Source of the DNA: Symploca sp. SIO2C1
GTDB taxonomy: Bacteria; Cyanobacteriota; Cyanobacteriia; Cyanobacteriales; Coleofasciculaceae
Length of the DNA: 56,617 nt
Assembly (NCBI GenBank): GCA_010692635.1
Contig: JAAHGL010000032.1
Location: 1 to 56,617, forward strand
Direction: 5' to 3'
The notes below the pieces were generated by a model. The model was not told the DNA's origin and made no database searches. It was given only the letters and a program-made list of their open reading frames with translations. Both the position numbers and the translations under genes were made by a program. Shown here piece after piece: positions 7,705-17,165 of this stretch (position 1 is its first letter; each line of letters starts with the position of its first letter).

Positions 7705-10371
7705 TTAGCTTCCCTTCTGCCTTCTGCCTCCTGCCTCCTGCCTTCTTTCCCTAGGAATTACTGAAAGAAATGTGCCTTCATCAATCATTCTGGAAAAAAG
7801 ATGAGGCCTTGGTTCTGGTTCATATACTTGTACTCCACGATCCCAAAACTCCTTGACTCGCTCCTTGAGATCATCAGAGGCTTGTTTGTATGTGCATTTG
7901 GGATAATCTGAGAAAAGCTCCTTACAGATATCTCTATAAGACCTAGAGTGAGACAATTCTGGCAAGAATAATTTTTGCTTGTCTGGCTCTGAATTGGCTA
8001 CATGAATAGATTCCTCTACTAAGCCCTTAATCTGAGCATTGCTATTTTCTGTTTCTGAGAATTTCTCAATTACTCTATAGATATTGTATAAACTATCTTT
8101 TTCTGATCTTGGCGAACCATATCGCTTTGATTTGTCCCAGGCTGTGACAAAGTAGCAAAGTATTAGTGGAATATTAGCTGAGTCTCTATCTTCTAAGAGC
8201 TTTGACCATCGCATTTCCCCTTCAGCAATTAAAATATGGTGGTTAGAATTATGGGAAGTAAATCGAACTCTAGGTTTAATTAAGAGTTTCCTTGCCGATG
8301 CAATAAACTCCTCAGCAGCTTCATGCTGTCCTAAACGAGAGTAAATCCGACTGACATAGCAAAGACACCGAGCTGCTCTTTGGCGGTACCCAATTTGTGC
8401 TGAGTAGTGGCTGGCTTTGATAAATTTCTCTATAGCAGTTGCAATCTGCTCAGAACTAAAGACATAAAACTCTGCCAATCCAACTACATCCAAGAATAGA
8501 CTGGCAGCAAGATAGACATCAAAATCCACAATTCCAGTGTTATTTTGCTCAGCATACTTTGATAATTCTTCGATCGGGTGCTGTAAAATGGGAATGGATG
8601 CGACTAAATACCATTCTTCCTCACGTAGACAGTGATTCTTGTCTGTCAGAAGGTTAAACAGTATTCGTGATGATTCATATAAAATAGTTGTCGGTACGAG
8701 GTGGCGATCGTTACTCATTGCCAGTTCACCACGATATAGTTGATTTTGCAGATCAACCAACTTGTTATCTGCTTCTTTGAAACTCCCCTGATTAAGATAT
8801 GCATGGGTAAGGGCGGTTTGGGCTAGCAAATTTTTCGTAGCTAGGCATGATCTATAATTATTAAGATATTTTCGGATTTTTTTGGGTTTTCCTTGCTTTA
8901 ATAAGTCCTGCTTAATTTCTTCGAGCTTATTTACTAGTTCCTTAGTGGTTTTGATGAACTCTTGAGTTTTTTTGATGGCAAAACTAGTTACTTCTCTAGT
9001 TTCAGCTACAGGGTTGGTAGTATTATCGGCTCTTGTTTCCTGTGCTCCGTAGTTGTAGACGCTATCGAGATAGGTATAAAGGTTTTGATACACCTCAGTA
9101 CTACGACAACAAATATCGAGAAATTCTGATAGAGTTTTGCCATCATCGAATTGTTCTGAGAACCAACTCAAGGCAGCAGCAGTAGTAGCTTGAAGAAAGC
9201 CCAAAATCATATTCTGTTCAACCCAGAGTCCTTGATGAATTTTATCTTCTTCATCAATCAATGTGGTTGAGATTCGGGTAAGGCTGTCGGTTCTATCTCC
9301 TAAAGCTCGCATGAATAAGCCACCTAACTTTAGGGTTCTAGAACCATCTGCCAGTAAAGACTCAGAAAGGAAATAGCCCAATCCATTAGATAAAGCAACT
9401 AAGATAGATTCTAGGTGGGTGCAAGCAGAAGCATAGCTAAAGGTAACTTGCTTGGTTGCTTCTGGATTGGTATCATCTTTTTCCCCATCTATAAGGTTCA
9501 ATGTCACTGAGGCATTGACAACAGCAGGAAAAGTTGGGATTGATGTTTGGCTGGGTAGAGCATCTGATGATTGGTGGGCGTGAAGTTCTTGCTCAGCCTG
9601 TCTACATAATTGAGCGACATCGACATCTACTATTTTTCCATCGACTTCTGCTTCTTTTGGTAGGGCAAAAGATATAGTATCGAACCGACAGTCGATCGCC
9701 TCAAGGTCTATATTAAAAATACGGAACCTTTGGTTTTCTAGAATTCCTTGGTACAGCTCGTAAAGCTCATCAGCGCAGAACTTTACTTTACCAGAGCAGA
9801 CAAATTTATCAATTTGCCGAATGTATTGCTTTTTTGCCCTAAGATTAGTTCCATCTTTGAGGTTTTCTTCAGGCCACTTCTTAGCTTCAGTAATGGTATA
9901 TTCAGTTTTGCGGTCATCCTTACTATCTGGACTTGGATTAGTACCCCGGTCTAGAATCAGGTCGATAATATCATCGACGAGCCTACACAGAACAGTACTG
10001 TCCTGAATCCAAGGTCCTTCGAGGCGAGAACGGATACGCTCAAAGCTGGGGTTGGTATTTAAGGTTGATCTAAAACCAGCAGCTTCGAGTAGTTCATCAA
10101 GGGTATGAGTTTCTGTTAGAGGAGATTTTTCCCCCTTCTCTTCAGCTAGATGCTCCCACAGCTCAAGGACATTAGCTCGATCAATTGGCAACCCAGAACC
10201 AGGATCCTTAAGGAACTGGTAATACTTTTGTCGGCTGATTCCAAGACCTAATGCTAAATCGTCATTACTACATCCTATCTCATCCTTGAGGGCTTTCAAT
10301 TTCTGCAAAAAGCGATTCCAGTTTTCCCTCTGCTGATAGCGATGAATGCTAGCTTTATCACCCTTAGCCAT
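7705..10371 (-). CDS. XRE-type HTH protein with long helical-repeat body
   Basis: The 888-residue protein starts with a helix-turn-helix of the Cro/XRE type (about residues 28-60; DDLALGLGISRQKYYQFLKD). No domain I recognise covers residues 100-450. The C-terminal half has TPR-like helical pairs (for example ALTHAYLNQGSFKEADNKL and CYVSRIYSRLGQHEAAEEF). This layout suggests a DNA-binding regulator with a peptide- or partner-sensing helical body, but the function is unknown. GGAGG lies 6-7 bases before the ATG, which supports the start. The extreme C-terminus (RRQEAGGRRQKGS) is encoded by a CTGCCTT/CTGCCTC tandem array, so the gene's end has been replaced or extended by repeat sequence. It is transcribed away from the RTX/TPR/STAND genes. 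Confidence 0.8.
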   Translation of the reverse strand: MAKGDKASIHRYQQRENWNRFLQKLKALKDEIGCSNDDLALGLGISRQKYYQFLKDPGSGLPIDRANVLELWEHLAEEKGEKSPLTETHTLDELLEAAGFRSTLNTNPSFERIRSRLEGPWIQDSTVLCRLVDDIIDLILDRGTNPSPDSKDDRKTEYTITEAKKWPEENLKDGTNLRAKKQYIRQIDKFVCSGKVKFCADELYELYQGILENQRFRIFNIDLEAIDCRFDTISFALPKEAEVDGKIVDVDVAQLCRQAEQELHAHQSSDALPSQTSIPTFPAVVNASVTLNLIDGEKDDTNPEATKQVTFSYASACTHLESILVALSNGLGYFLSESLLADGSRTLKLGGLFMRALGDRTDSLTRISTTLIDEEDKIHQGLWVEQNMILGFLQATTAAALSWFSEQFDDGKTLSEFLDICCRSTEVYQNLYTYLDSVYNYGAQETRADNTTNPVAETREVTSFAIKKTQEFIKTTKELVNKLEEIKQDLLKQGKPKKIRKYLNNYRSCLATKNLLAQTALTHAYLNQGSFKEADNKLVDLQNQLYRGELAMSNDRHLVPTTILYESSRILFNLLTDKNHCLREEEWYLVASIPILQHPIEELSKYAEQNNTGIVDFDVYLAASLFLDVVGLAEFYVFSSEQIATAIEKFIKASHYSAQIGYRQRAARCLCYVSRIYSRLGQHEAAEEFIASARKLLIKPRVRFTSHNSNHHILIAEGEMRWSKLLEDRDSANIPLILCYFVTAWDKSKRYGSPRSEKDSLYNIYRVIEKFSETENSNAQIKGLVEESIHVANSEPDKQKLFLPELSHSRSYRDICKELFSDYPKCTYKQASDDLKERVKEFWDRGVQVYEPEPRPHLFSRMIDEGTFLSVIPRERRQEAGGRRQKGS

Positions 10372-11197
10372 GACGAATCCTCCAGTTTCTACGTCGTGAT
10401 TGACAACCTAATATTTCGTACCGTAAGCCTGTCACTCCGAGGATTTCAGGCAGAAGACACTCTAGCAAGAGTGCCAGAGGGAATTGAGAAATGTATTAAA
10501 AATCACTGATGTCACCATGAAAGTTACGAAAATACCGATCTTACCAGCTATAGTAGGGAATTTCAGATATAACTTCTTACAGAAGTACGGGACTAGATCA
10601 GTATTAATAAGGTTTGGTGTAATACTGTTCTAGTTTTGGATGAATTACCTAATCCCCCTTAGTAAGCTGCCAGATGTTAGTTAAGACCATACTTAGGATA
10701 TCAGAGTCTAAAATCTTGAGTTTACAAAACTTAATATTATGCTTTTTGTAACTATATATCGGTTGTAATAGTCAAAAAAATATACTCTAGTTGTTCAACC
10801 AGTTGACATAGTGGCACATCCTGGGCAAAGCATTAGGGTAAGATTTATTAGAATTTTCTTCATAAATTCAAAATGAAAACCTGCTATAGCCCGTCTCCAC
10901 AAGGTTTTTGCTGTCTATTATCAAATACAGTACTTTTTTAGTGTTCAGTAATGGAACTAAATTAAAATCAAACTTACTCCTAAAAATACGCATCTATTGA
11001 ATAATACTGCCATTATTTTTGTCTCATGGTCAAAACTATAAAACTGTAAGATAGAATTTAGGTAGACACAAGGCTATATTTGATAATCAATATAATGGAC
11101 TATTCTAAAAATGCTTTCAACTTTCAATCTGACTATTTGGTGCTCTCTGCTCAAGGTTATCGGTGTTTTAGACTTTTGCAATAGGGGTGATTGAATT
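10372..11197. other. 826-base divergent intergenic region
   Basis: AT-rich region between the XRE-HTH gene and the RTX gene, without a convincing gene on either strand. The only clear structure is the 15-bp inverted repeat at 10592-10634. A TTGACA hexamer occurs at 10803-10808 but has no convincing -10 partner at 16-18 bases. Confidence 0.6.
10592..10634. promoter_or_regulatory. 15-bp inverted repeat in divergent intergenic region (operator or hairpin candidate)
   Basis: ACTAGATCAGTATTA (10592-10606) and TAATACTGTTCTAGT (10620-10634) are reverse complements at 14 of 15 positions, with a 13-base spacer. It lies between the divergent XRE gene (start 10371) and the RTX gene (start 11198). The arms could bind a dimeric regulator such as the adjacent HTH protein, or form an RNA hairpin. 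No binding evidence exists. Confidence 0.45.
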
Positions 11198-13210
11198 ATG
11201 TCAATGTCCTCAGAATATGATAAAGATATCTTTGCAGAAGAGCTTGGTTCCCCACCAAGCCGGGATTTTGACAGCGATTTTGATTACCTCAACAGATTCG
11301 AGGAAGATCCAGAATTACCTAAGAATGACGAGGAACTATCAGAGTTTGAAACTGACTCAGAGAAGATTGAGGATGAGGAATCTGTAGAGGAACAATCTGT
11401 ACAATCAACGGAAACAAGGAACAAAACCAAGAGCCGGAAAAAACCCCGTAGACGACTACGCAAAATTCTCGAGATGCTGAAGTTTCTAGGGATAAATACT
11501 TATCATGACCTTGATGGTTCCCTCCTGATTGCTCCAGATCCCCAACTCCCCAATATTGATAGGAAACTAGAGGCAAATGAATCCACAGGAAGTAAAAACC
11601 TAGAGATTGATTCACTCAACACCTTAGTACCGAATGATGTCCAAGGTGGTACTATTATTAGCGATCGCACAGAGATTAATCCCTCAGTAGAAGTTGACAC
11701 CATAGTTAATGTGCCAACATCTATGCCATATCCTTTTGAAGAAGGCATAGAGACAGAGATTTCATTACCTGTCGAATCGAGTCCTGAATATGTTCCCAGT
11801 AATGATGTCGAGATTGACTTCACAGAGCCTGGTGAGTTTAACACCCCTGCTGATGAGGCAATCGAGGAAATTTCTTTTGACACGGAGCTGCTGGAGGAAT
11901 TTAATATCGATGAGCCGAATAGTCTCAATGTGCCAGAGAATCCAGGAATTATTATCAATGGTAGTCAGCAAATCCTTGTTGAAGAGGAGGAGCCATCTGT
12001 TGAAAATTCATTAGTTGAACAAGAACAGCCATTGGTTGAAGATGAGCTATTGGTTGAAAATGAGCCATTGGTTGAAAATGAGCCATTGGTTGAACAAGAA
12101 CAGCCATTGGTTGAAGATGAGCTATTGGTTGAAAATGAGCCATTGGTTGAACAAGAACAGCCATTGGTTGAAGATGAGCCATTGGTTGAACCGGAACCAC
12201 CAATTGAACCGGAACCACCAATTGAACCGGAACCACCAATTGAACCGGAGCCACCAATTGAACCGGAGCCACCAATTGAACCGGAACCACCAATTGAACC
12301 GGAGGATCCATTAGTTATAGATGCATCCGGTGGCAATCAAACTATTGTTGTCGAAGCAGGAGACAAAATAATTGTTACCAACTTCACTGGTGTGGGGCGT
12401 GGCACCAACCCATCACAAGCGATTCTAGAAGAGTTAGACACTTTGCAATTTGTGGGTGAGGGTTTGGAAGCTCATTCCTTGCTATTTTCCCAAGAGGGTG
12501 AGGATCTTGTCCTATCATTTGAGGGAGATACTTCTGGCACAAGAGTTGTGCTTCAAGATATCCAACTTGAGGACATCGATAATATTCCCTTGAACCGAGA
12601 AGATTACTCTGGTTTTGTCGGCAACATTATCTTTGATGGAGATGTATCCGTTGAAGACAGTATTGATGTGTTCAATGCCGAATGGAATAATCAGAACATC
12701 TTTAATCGTGATACTGTTACCATTCTTAATGACTTAGATAATGACATCGCAGGCTTCGATAATTCTAACGATGTGATTAATGCTGGACAAGGTGATGACA
12801 ACATCAAAGGATTGAGTGGTGATGATATCTTACGCGGAGAAGCAGGGAATGACACATTGCTAGGTGGTACAGGCAATGACACTTTAGTCGGTGGCTTGGG
12901 TGATGACTTCCTACATGGCGGCACTGGTAACAATAGCTATACTGGGGGAGCAGGGAGTGACAAGTTTATTCTCTCTGAACAGAACACTGCCTTAATCACG
13001 GACTTTACTAGTGGCGAAGATCAGTTAATACTAACTGAGAATTTCTCTATGAACGAAATACAAATCACATTAGGGACTTTTACTGAAGATGGAACCTCAG
13101 GAACCATTATCTCTGATGCTTCAGGGAATACTTTGGCTGTACTCTCAGATATCCATCCAGACAACATTCACGAGTCAGACTTTGGTTCCCTCGGTGATTC
13201 TCTCAGCTAG
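11198..13210 (+). CDS. RTX (hemolysin-type calcium-binding) repeat protein with Glu/Pro-rich minisatellite
   Basis: The 670-residue, strongly acidic protein has no signal peptide. Residues about 265-370 are a low-complexity tract made of 6-residue units, first [12 protein letters not shown]-like and then PIEPEP, coded by 18-bp DNA repeats. Residues about 525-590 carry RTX nonapeptides ([21 protein letters not shown]) that bind calcium in a parallel beta-roll. A terminal module resembling RTX C-termini follows ([12 protein letters not shown]). Such proteins are normally exported by a type I secretion system through a C-terminal signal, but no T1SS genes are in the window. The start is supported by AGGGG about ten bases upstream. 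The TPR and STAND genes follow on the same strand. Confidence 0.88.
   Translation: MSMSSEYDKDIFAEELGSPPSRDFDSDFDYLNRFEEDPELPKNDEELSEFETDSEKIEDEESVEEQSVQSTETRNKTKSRKKPRRRLRKILEMLKFLGINTYHDLDGSLLIAPDPQLPNIDRKLEANESTGSKNLEIDSLNTLVPNDVQGGTIISDRTEINPSVEVDTIVNVPTSMPYPFEEGIETEISLPVESSPEYVPSNDVEIDFTEPGEFNTPADEAIEEISFDTELLEEFNIDEPNSLNVPENPGIIINGSQQILVEEEEPSVENSLVEQEQPLVEDELLVENEPLVENEPLVEQEQPLVEDELLVENEPLVEQEQPLVEDEPLVEPEPPIEPEPPIEPEPPIEPEPPIEPEPPIEPEPPIEPEDPLVIDASGGNQTIVVEAGDKIIVTNFTGVGRGTNPSQAILEELDTLQFVGEGLEAHSLLFSQEGEDLVLSFEGDTSGTRVVLQDIQLEDIDNIPLNREDYSGFVGNIIFDGDVSVEDSIDVFNAEWNNQNIFNRDTVTILNDLDNDIAGFDNSNDVINAGQGDDNIKGLSGDDILRGEAGNDTLLGGTGNDTLVGGLGDDFLHGGTGNNSYTGGAGSDKFILSEQNTALITDFTSGEDQLILTENFSMNEIQITLGTFTEDGTSGTIISDASGNTLAVLSDIHPDNIHESDFGSLGDSLS
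11995..12307 (+). repeat. 18-bp coding minisatellite
   Basis: Tandem 18-bp units in the RTX gene: about 10 copies of an ATTGGTTGAANATGAGCC-like unit, some carrying an extra spacer, then about 7 copies of an ACCAATTGAACCGGAACC-like unit. The unit length preserves the reading frame, so copy-number change would vary the length of the acidic stalk. Confidence 0.85.
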
Positions 13211-13319
13211 TTTACTATTCATTGGTCAAACAGAATCTCCTGCAACAACTATCATCAAACCCAGGGAACTTAAGTCTAATGCTTTATGGCGTCTTTGGAT
13301 GTTCTGGCACTCAGAGAAA

Positions 13320-14366
13320 ATGAAAGCCTCAGAAGAGTTAATTAATGACATTCGCTCACTCAAACATAAAGGCGTGTCTTCTATAAAAAATGGGGATTAT
13401 GCCTCAGCTGAGGCAACTTTGAATGAGGCCTTAGAGCAGGCATCCCAGTATCCAGAACTCGGTTCCCTGCAATCACGGATTCTCCATGAGCTTGGTGTCC
13501 TTGAAGCGGCTCAAGGAAACTCAAAACTAGCCAGAGAGTTTTTTCACCAAGCTCTCAAGCTGGAAAGCAAACTAGGTGAAGAAATTACCCAGTCAATTAC
13601 CTTACTTCACTTAGCAAGTCTAGAAAAAAAACAGCAACAGTTCAAAAAAGGGATCGCAACTTATAAGCAGGCTCTAGCTTTACAAAAGAAAAATCATGAT
13701 GATGAAGGAGCTGCTTCAACCCTTCACCATTTAGCTAAGTTATCTGTACGTACCAAAAACATACCATCAGCAATTAATTTCTACCAGCAGGTTCGAGATT
13801 CTCAAGCCTATGCCAACAAGCCCGATGTAAAAGCAGCGGCTCTGCATCAGTTTGCCATGCTTAGATATAAGCAAAATCAGTTTGAGGAAGCTCTAGTTTT
13901 GTATGAAGAAGCCCTAGAGTTAGAGGATGCTATCAACAATCCTTTTGATAAGGCTGCTACTTTGTTCCAGATGGGGAGAATATATGAACGGCAGAATTAC
14001 CTTGATAGAGCCTTAGCTTTGTATCAAAATGCCTTGGATTTAAGGGAAGGAAATCCCTTTGAGCAAGCTTCAACTCTGCACCAGATAGGTGTTGTTAAAG
14101 CAAAGCAAGGTAATTTCAATGAAGCCATTGAGATTTATCAGAAAGCCGTGGAACTGAAGGCGGAACAAGGTAATTATTCTAGTATGGCCATTACTTTGGC
14201 GAGGTTGGGTAAGCTGCAAGCCGAATGGCAAGGAGAATTTAAAACTGCACTCAAGAATCTACACCAAGCGGTTGACATACTTCAGCAGGCAGGCTCTTCT
14301 GAAGCACCAGCTGCCTGCAAAGTTCTTGCTACTGTTGAGGCATTGGCTAATGGGAATGGGGAATAG
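13320..14366 (+). CDS. TPR repeat protein
   Basis: The 348-residue protein consists almost wholly of TPR units of the kinesin-light-chain-like kind (for example ALVLYEEALELEDAINNPFD, then AATLFQMGRIYERQNYLDRA). There is no signal peptide or membrane segment, so it is a cytosolic scaffold or partner-binding protein. The open frame extends back to 13089 inside the RTX gene. I prefer ATG 13320 (MKASEELINDI) because it is clear of the upstream gene and AGAG precedes it; ATG 13299 is an alternative. It lies 109 bases after the RTX gene, on the same strand as the STAND gene, which suggests a functional link. Confidence 0.8.
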   Translation: MKASEELINDIRSLKHKGVSSIKNGDYASAEATLNEALEQASQYPELGSLQSRILHELGVLEAAQGNSKLAREFFHQALKLESKLGEEITQSITLLHLASLEKKQQQFKKGIATYKQALALQKKNHDDEGAASTLHHLAKLSVRTKNIPSAINFYQQVRDSQAYANKPDVKAAALHQFAMLRYKQNQFEEALVLYEEALELEDAINNPFDKAATLFQMGRIYERQNYLDRALALYQNALDLREGNPFEQASTLHQIGVVKAKQGNFNEAIEIYQKAVELKAEQGNYSSMAITLARLGKLQAEWQGEFKTALKNLHQAVDILQQAGSSEAPAACKVLATVEALANGNGE

Positions 14367-14367
14367 G

Positions 14368-14437
14368 GAATGGAGGCTGAAATCTTAACAAACAAGGTAA
14401 CAGACAACTTGATTGTGGAACTGGCATCTTGTCAGTA
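14368..14437 (+). repeat. 70-bp direct repeat, copy 1
   Basis: The segment starting GAATGGAGGCTGAAATCTTA and ending near GGAACTGGCATCTTG recurs at 14531-14602 with few differences. The terminal 29 bases also occur at 51401-51429. Confidence 0.8.
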
Positions 14438-14446
14438 CTCAAACTC

Positions 14447-14521
14447 TAGGTTGGGTTGAACGATAGTGAAACCCAACATTCGTGTTACTGGCGTTGGGTT
14501 TCGTTCCTCAACCCAACCTAC
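14447..14521. repeat. GTAGGTTGGGT palindromic repeat
   Basis: The outer arms TAGGTTGGGTT and AACCCAACCTA are inverted repeats and the interior has a second GAAACCCAAC/GTTGGGTTTC pair. The element is nearly the same as 24881-24956, and shorter versions occur at 32977, 33103, 40619 and 41160. Confidence 0.8.
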
Positions 14522-14530
14522 ACTTAATAC

Positions 14531-14602
14531 GAATGGAGGCTGAAATCTTAATAAACAAGGCAATAAACAACTTCATTGTGGAACTGGCATCTTGCCAGTT
14601 AC
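14531..14602 (+). repeat. 70-bp direct repeat, copy 2
   Basis: Second copy of the 14368-14437 repeat. It ends with GGAACTGGCATCTTGCCAGTT, a small palindrome (AACTGGCA/TGCCAGTT), and overlaps a spurious TTG start of the STAND gene. Confidence 0.8.
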
Positions 14603-14671
14603 CAAATTGTTGGATTCAGACAGGCTAGAAATCTGTTCTACAAGAGATTATTCTTTCTTGCTTTTACCTTC

Positions 14672-17041
14672 ATGATAATAATGTCTTTTCAGAAAAATAA
14701 ACGACATCTGGTAATAGTTGGATTTATTATCATAGTTATATTGCCCACATTACAAGATGTCATAACTAATGTAATTTCAAGTATCATTTTTGAAGAATAT
14801 ATCCAAGGGTTTGTTGATAAATATTTCCCAGACAAGAATTGGCTCTTCTACTTGTTTTTAATTGGCAGCATGATTATTATTGTTGTTATATCTATATTAT
14901 TGCTTTGTCACACAAGTAAAGACCCCTCATCCACTGACAAAAAACAACGCCCGCTTGAAATCCAAGATGTTCCTGTTGCAATAGATACGAGGAAATTTAA
15001 AGGACGCCATCAGGATTTGGAAAAATTGCACCAGGGTCTTGAGAAAAGCAAGATATCTGCCATTTCAGGTCTGCCAGGAGTTGGAAAAAGTGAGCTAGCT
15101 AAACAGTATGCCCATAAGAAAGAATACAACAAAAGATATGAAAATATTTTTTGGATTAGTTCAGAACTAGCCGATAAACCTAGTGTTAAAAAATATTGGT
15201 CAGGTTTGTCAAAAACATCAAAACCAATACTCGTTATTTTTCATGATTGTTACAATTTCGAGGAATTAAGAAATTCCTTACCTAGCCAACGTTATATTAA
15301 AGTACTGATCACTACTCCTCTACTATCTCCACCTCCTGCTTACGTCAATTATTATCACCGACTCAAACCCTTATCCGAAGAAGCTGCGATCGCACTGTTG
15401 AAGTATAACCTTGAGCCTCAACTTCGTGAAAAAGTTGATACAGAAATAGGAGCAGCCAAAGCTTTGTGCAAGGAGCTAGGGTACTTACCAATCGCTTTAA
15501 AAGCAGCCAGTGATTTTATTCAGATTCAGCACCCTTTACAAAGATTCAGTGATTTAAGAGACTCGCTTCAGGCTGATGCGGGGAAATTCTCTGATATCAA
15601 TCACAATAGTAACCTACAGATAATTGACCATAATACGCTTAGGATTTATAATCGGCTTTGGAATTATTTATCAGAAGCAGAAAAAAGACTGGCTTACTGT
15701 ATAAGTTTCTTTGCCTCAGGTCACATTCCTGCATTTCTGATTGATGATTTTGCAAAAAATATCTCAAATTCCAATAATATTCATGATTCCCAAAGCCCAC
15801 AAAATGGCTATAAAAACCTCTGGAGTATGTATCTCAAAACACCTCCAGATAGAGAAAATCAATCTCTTCAAGATTTAAAACAGGAGATAACCATAGTAGC
15901 ATTACATCCTATCGTCAGGAAGTTCTTCAACCTTAAGCGAGAAGATTGGGTTAATCAGCTAGAAAATCCTGAAGGAGATTTTTGCTACATCATAGCAAAA
16001 ATCTCCCGAGAGCTCCCTCAAGATCCCAAGCGTAATGGTATTACCTTAATGGAAGATTTAATTGTTCCCCATCTTGAAGTTGCCGCTACACTTATCCTCA
16101 AAAACCCTGACTCAGTAACCTGGTTCCATAAAACTGAGAATGATTACGAGGCAGTAACCTTACTTGAGCCCTTTATCGGACTAGCTAAATTCTATAAGCG
16201 TATCGGTAAAACCGGTAAAGCTATCAAATGGCTGAAAAGATGTGAAAGATTTTTAAGCAAACATCGTGGCAAAATAGATCGACTTTACACTCGTTGCCTA
16301 TACAGTTTAGCTTACCTTTATAAGGAGGAAGAGTACTATCAAATAGCGCTTAATTCAGCGAAAAACAATCTAGAAAAAAATGATAAATTTACGGGTTTGA
16401 TACATAAAAATTTTGGTCGCTTTTACTATAACAAGACCCATCCAGATTATCAACTGGCAACAGAGCAATTTCAAGCAGCTATAAGAATTTATAGCTACAA
16501 CGCCACCTTATTGGGGCAGGATGAGCACCAAAAAATTAAATATGAGCGCCAAAAAATTATTTGCCAGTGCTATTTGGCTCAAGCACAATGCTGCTTACGT
16601 AACTTTAAAGCAGCAGACAAATTTTATGCCTCTTCCGAACTAGAGAGGTTTATAGAACAGCTGCAATCATCAGATAACAAACAGGATAAGATTGATTGCT
16701 CTAGAATTGAATATGAACGCGCAGAATGTTATCGCCTACGGAAGGATTTTTATCAAGGAGCTCAGCATTCTCACAAGGCTCTGAAAATAAGAGAAAAATA
16801 TCTTCAAGATGAAACTGCTGTTGCTCAAAGTCTCATTCAGCTAGCTCAAATTACTAAAAGGCAAAAAAAATTTCGGAAAGCTGAAGGATATTATGGAAGA
16901 GCTTTAACGATTTATAAAAAAGATCCACAGATATCGAATGAATCATTGTCCAAGATTAAACAGGAATATGATGAGCTGCTGAGAGAAAATCCGCATCTTC
17001 ATTTGTTCAAGTCTGTTCGTGATTTAATAGAGAAACAGTAA
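14672..17041 (+). CDS. Membrane-anchored STAND/NB-ARC-type NTPase with C-terminal TPRs
   Basis: The 789-residue protein has two N-terminal membrane segments (about residues 12-29 and 58-78), then a P-loop NTPase core. Walker A is GLPGVGKSEL (Lys about 139), a Walker B-like strand is PILVIFHDC, an ITTP strand is sensor-like, and ELGYLPIALK occupies the GLPL position of NB-ARC proteins. The C-terminal half carries TPR-like helices (about residues 500-770). STAND proteins act as ligand-triggered switches, including in programmed death and phage defence. That role here is inference. No separate effector domain is evident, so the membrane segments may be the output module. The frame opens at TTG 14576 inside a dispersed repeat, so ATG 14672 (or 14681) is preferred. 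Confidence 0.82.
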   Translation: MIIMSFQKNKRHLVIVGFIIIVILPTLQDVITNVISSIIFEEYIQGFVDKYFPDKNWLFYLFLIGSMIIIVVISILLLCHTSKDPSSTDKKQRPLEIQDVPVAIDTRKFKGRHQDLEKLHQGLEKSKISAISGLPGVGKSELAKQYAHKKEYNKRYENIFWISSELADKPSVKKYWSGLSKTSKPILVIFHDCYNFEELRNSLPSQRYIKVLITTPLLSPPPAYVNYYHRLKPLSEEAAIALLKYNLEPQLREKVDTEIGAAKALCKELGYLPIALKAASDFIQIQHPLQRFSDLRDSLQADAGKFSDINHNSNLQIIDHNTLRIYNRLWNYLSEAEKRLAYCISFFASGHIPAFLIDDFAKNISNSNNIHDSQSPQNGYKNLWSMYLKTPPDRENQSLQDLKQEITIVALHPIVRKFFNLKREDWVNQLENPEGDFCYIIAKISRELPQDPKRNGITLMEDLIVPHLEVAATLILKNPDSVTWFHKTENDYEAVTLLEPFIGLAKFYKRIGKTGKAIKWLKRCERFLSKHRGKIDRLYTRCLYSLAYLYKEEEYYQIALNSAKNNLEKNDKFTGLIHKNFGRFYYNKTHPDYQLATEQFQAAIRIYSYNATLLGQDEHQKIKYERQKIICQCYLAQAQCCLRNFKAADKFYASSELERFIEQLQSSDNKQDKIDCSRIEYERAECYRLRKDFYQGAQHSHKALKIREKYLQDETAVAQSLIQLAQITKRQKKFRKAEGYYGRALTIYKKDPQISNESLSKIKQEYDELLRENPHLHLFKSVRDLIEKQ

Positions 17042-17165
17042 GGGTGACTATTGCCAAGGTTTGCGATCGCAATTCTCTATTCTCCACCAAGTATCAAACC
17101 CACCCCAGTCCTTGTGGAAGCAATCATTGTTAAAATATTCACTAGACAGGAAAAACTGAGAAAAC

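Noticed and set aside
10803-10831. Sigma70-like promoter in the XRE-RTX gap
   Set aside because: TTGACA is present, but the expected -10 position has no TATAAT-like hexamer.
11955-12336. Two antisense open frames rich in GSGSIG and QLVVPV repeats opposite the RTX gene
   Set aside because: Shadow frames created by the 18-bp minisatellite; the sense strand encodes the recognisable RTX protein.
14576-14671. TTG start at 14576 for the STAND NTPase
   Set aside because: It lies inside a dispersed repeat also found at 14413 and 51404, so an ATG at 14672 or 14681 is more likely.
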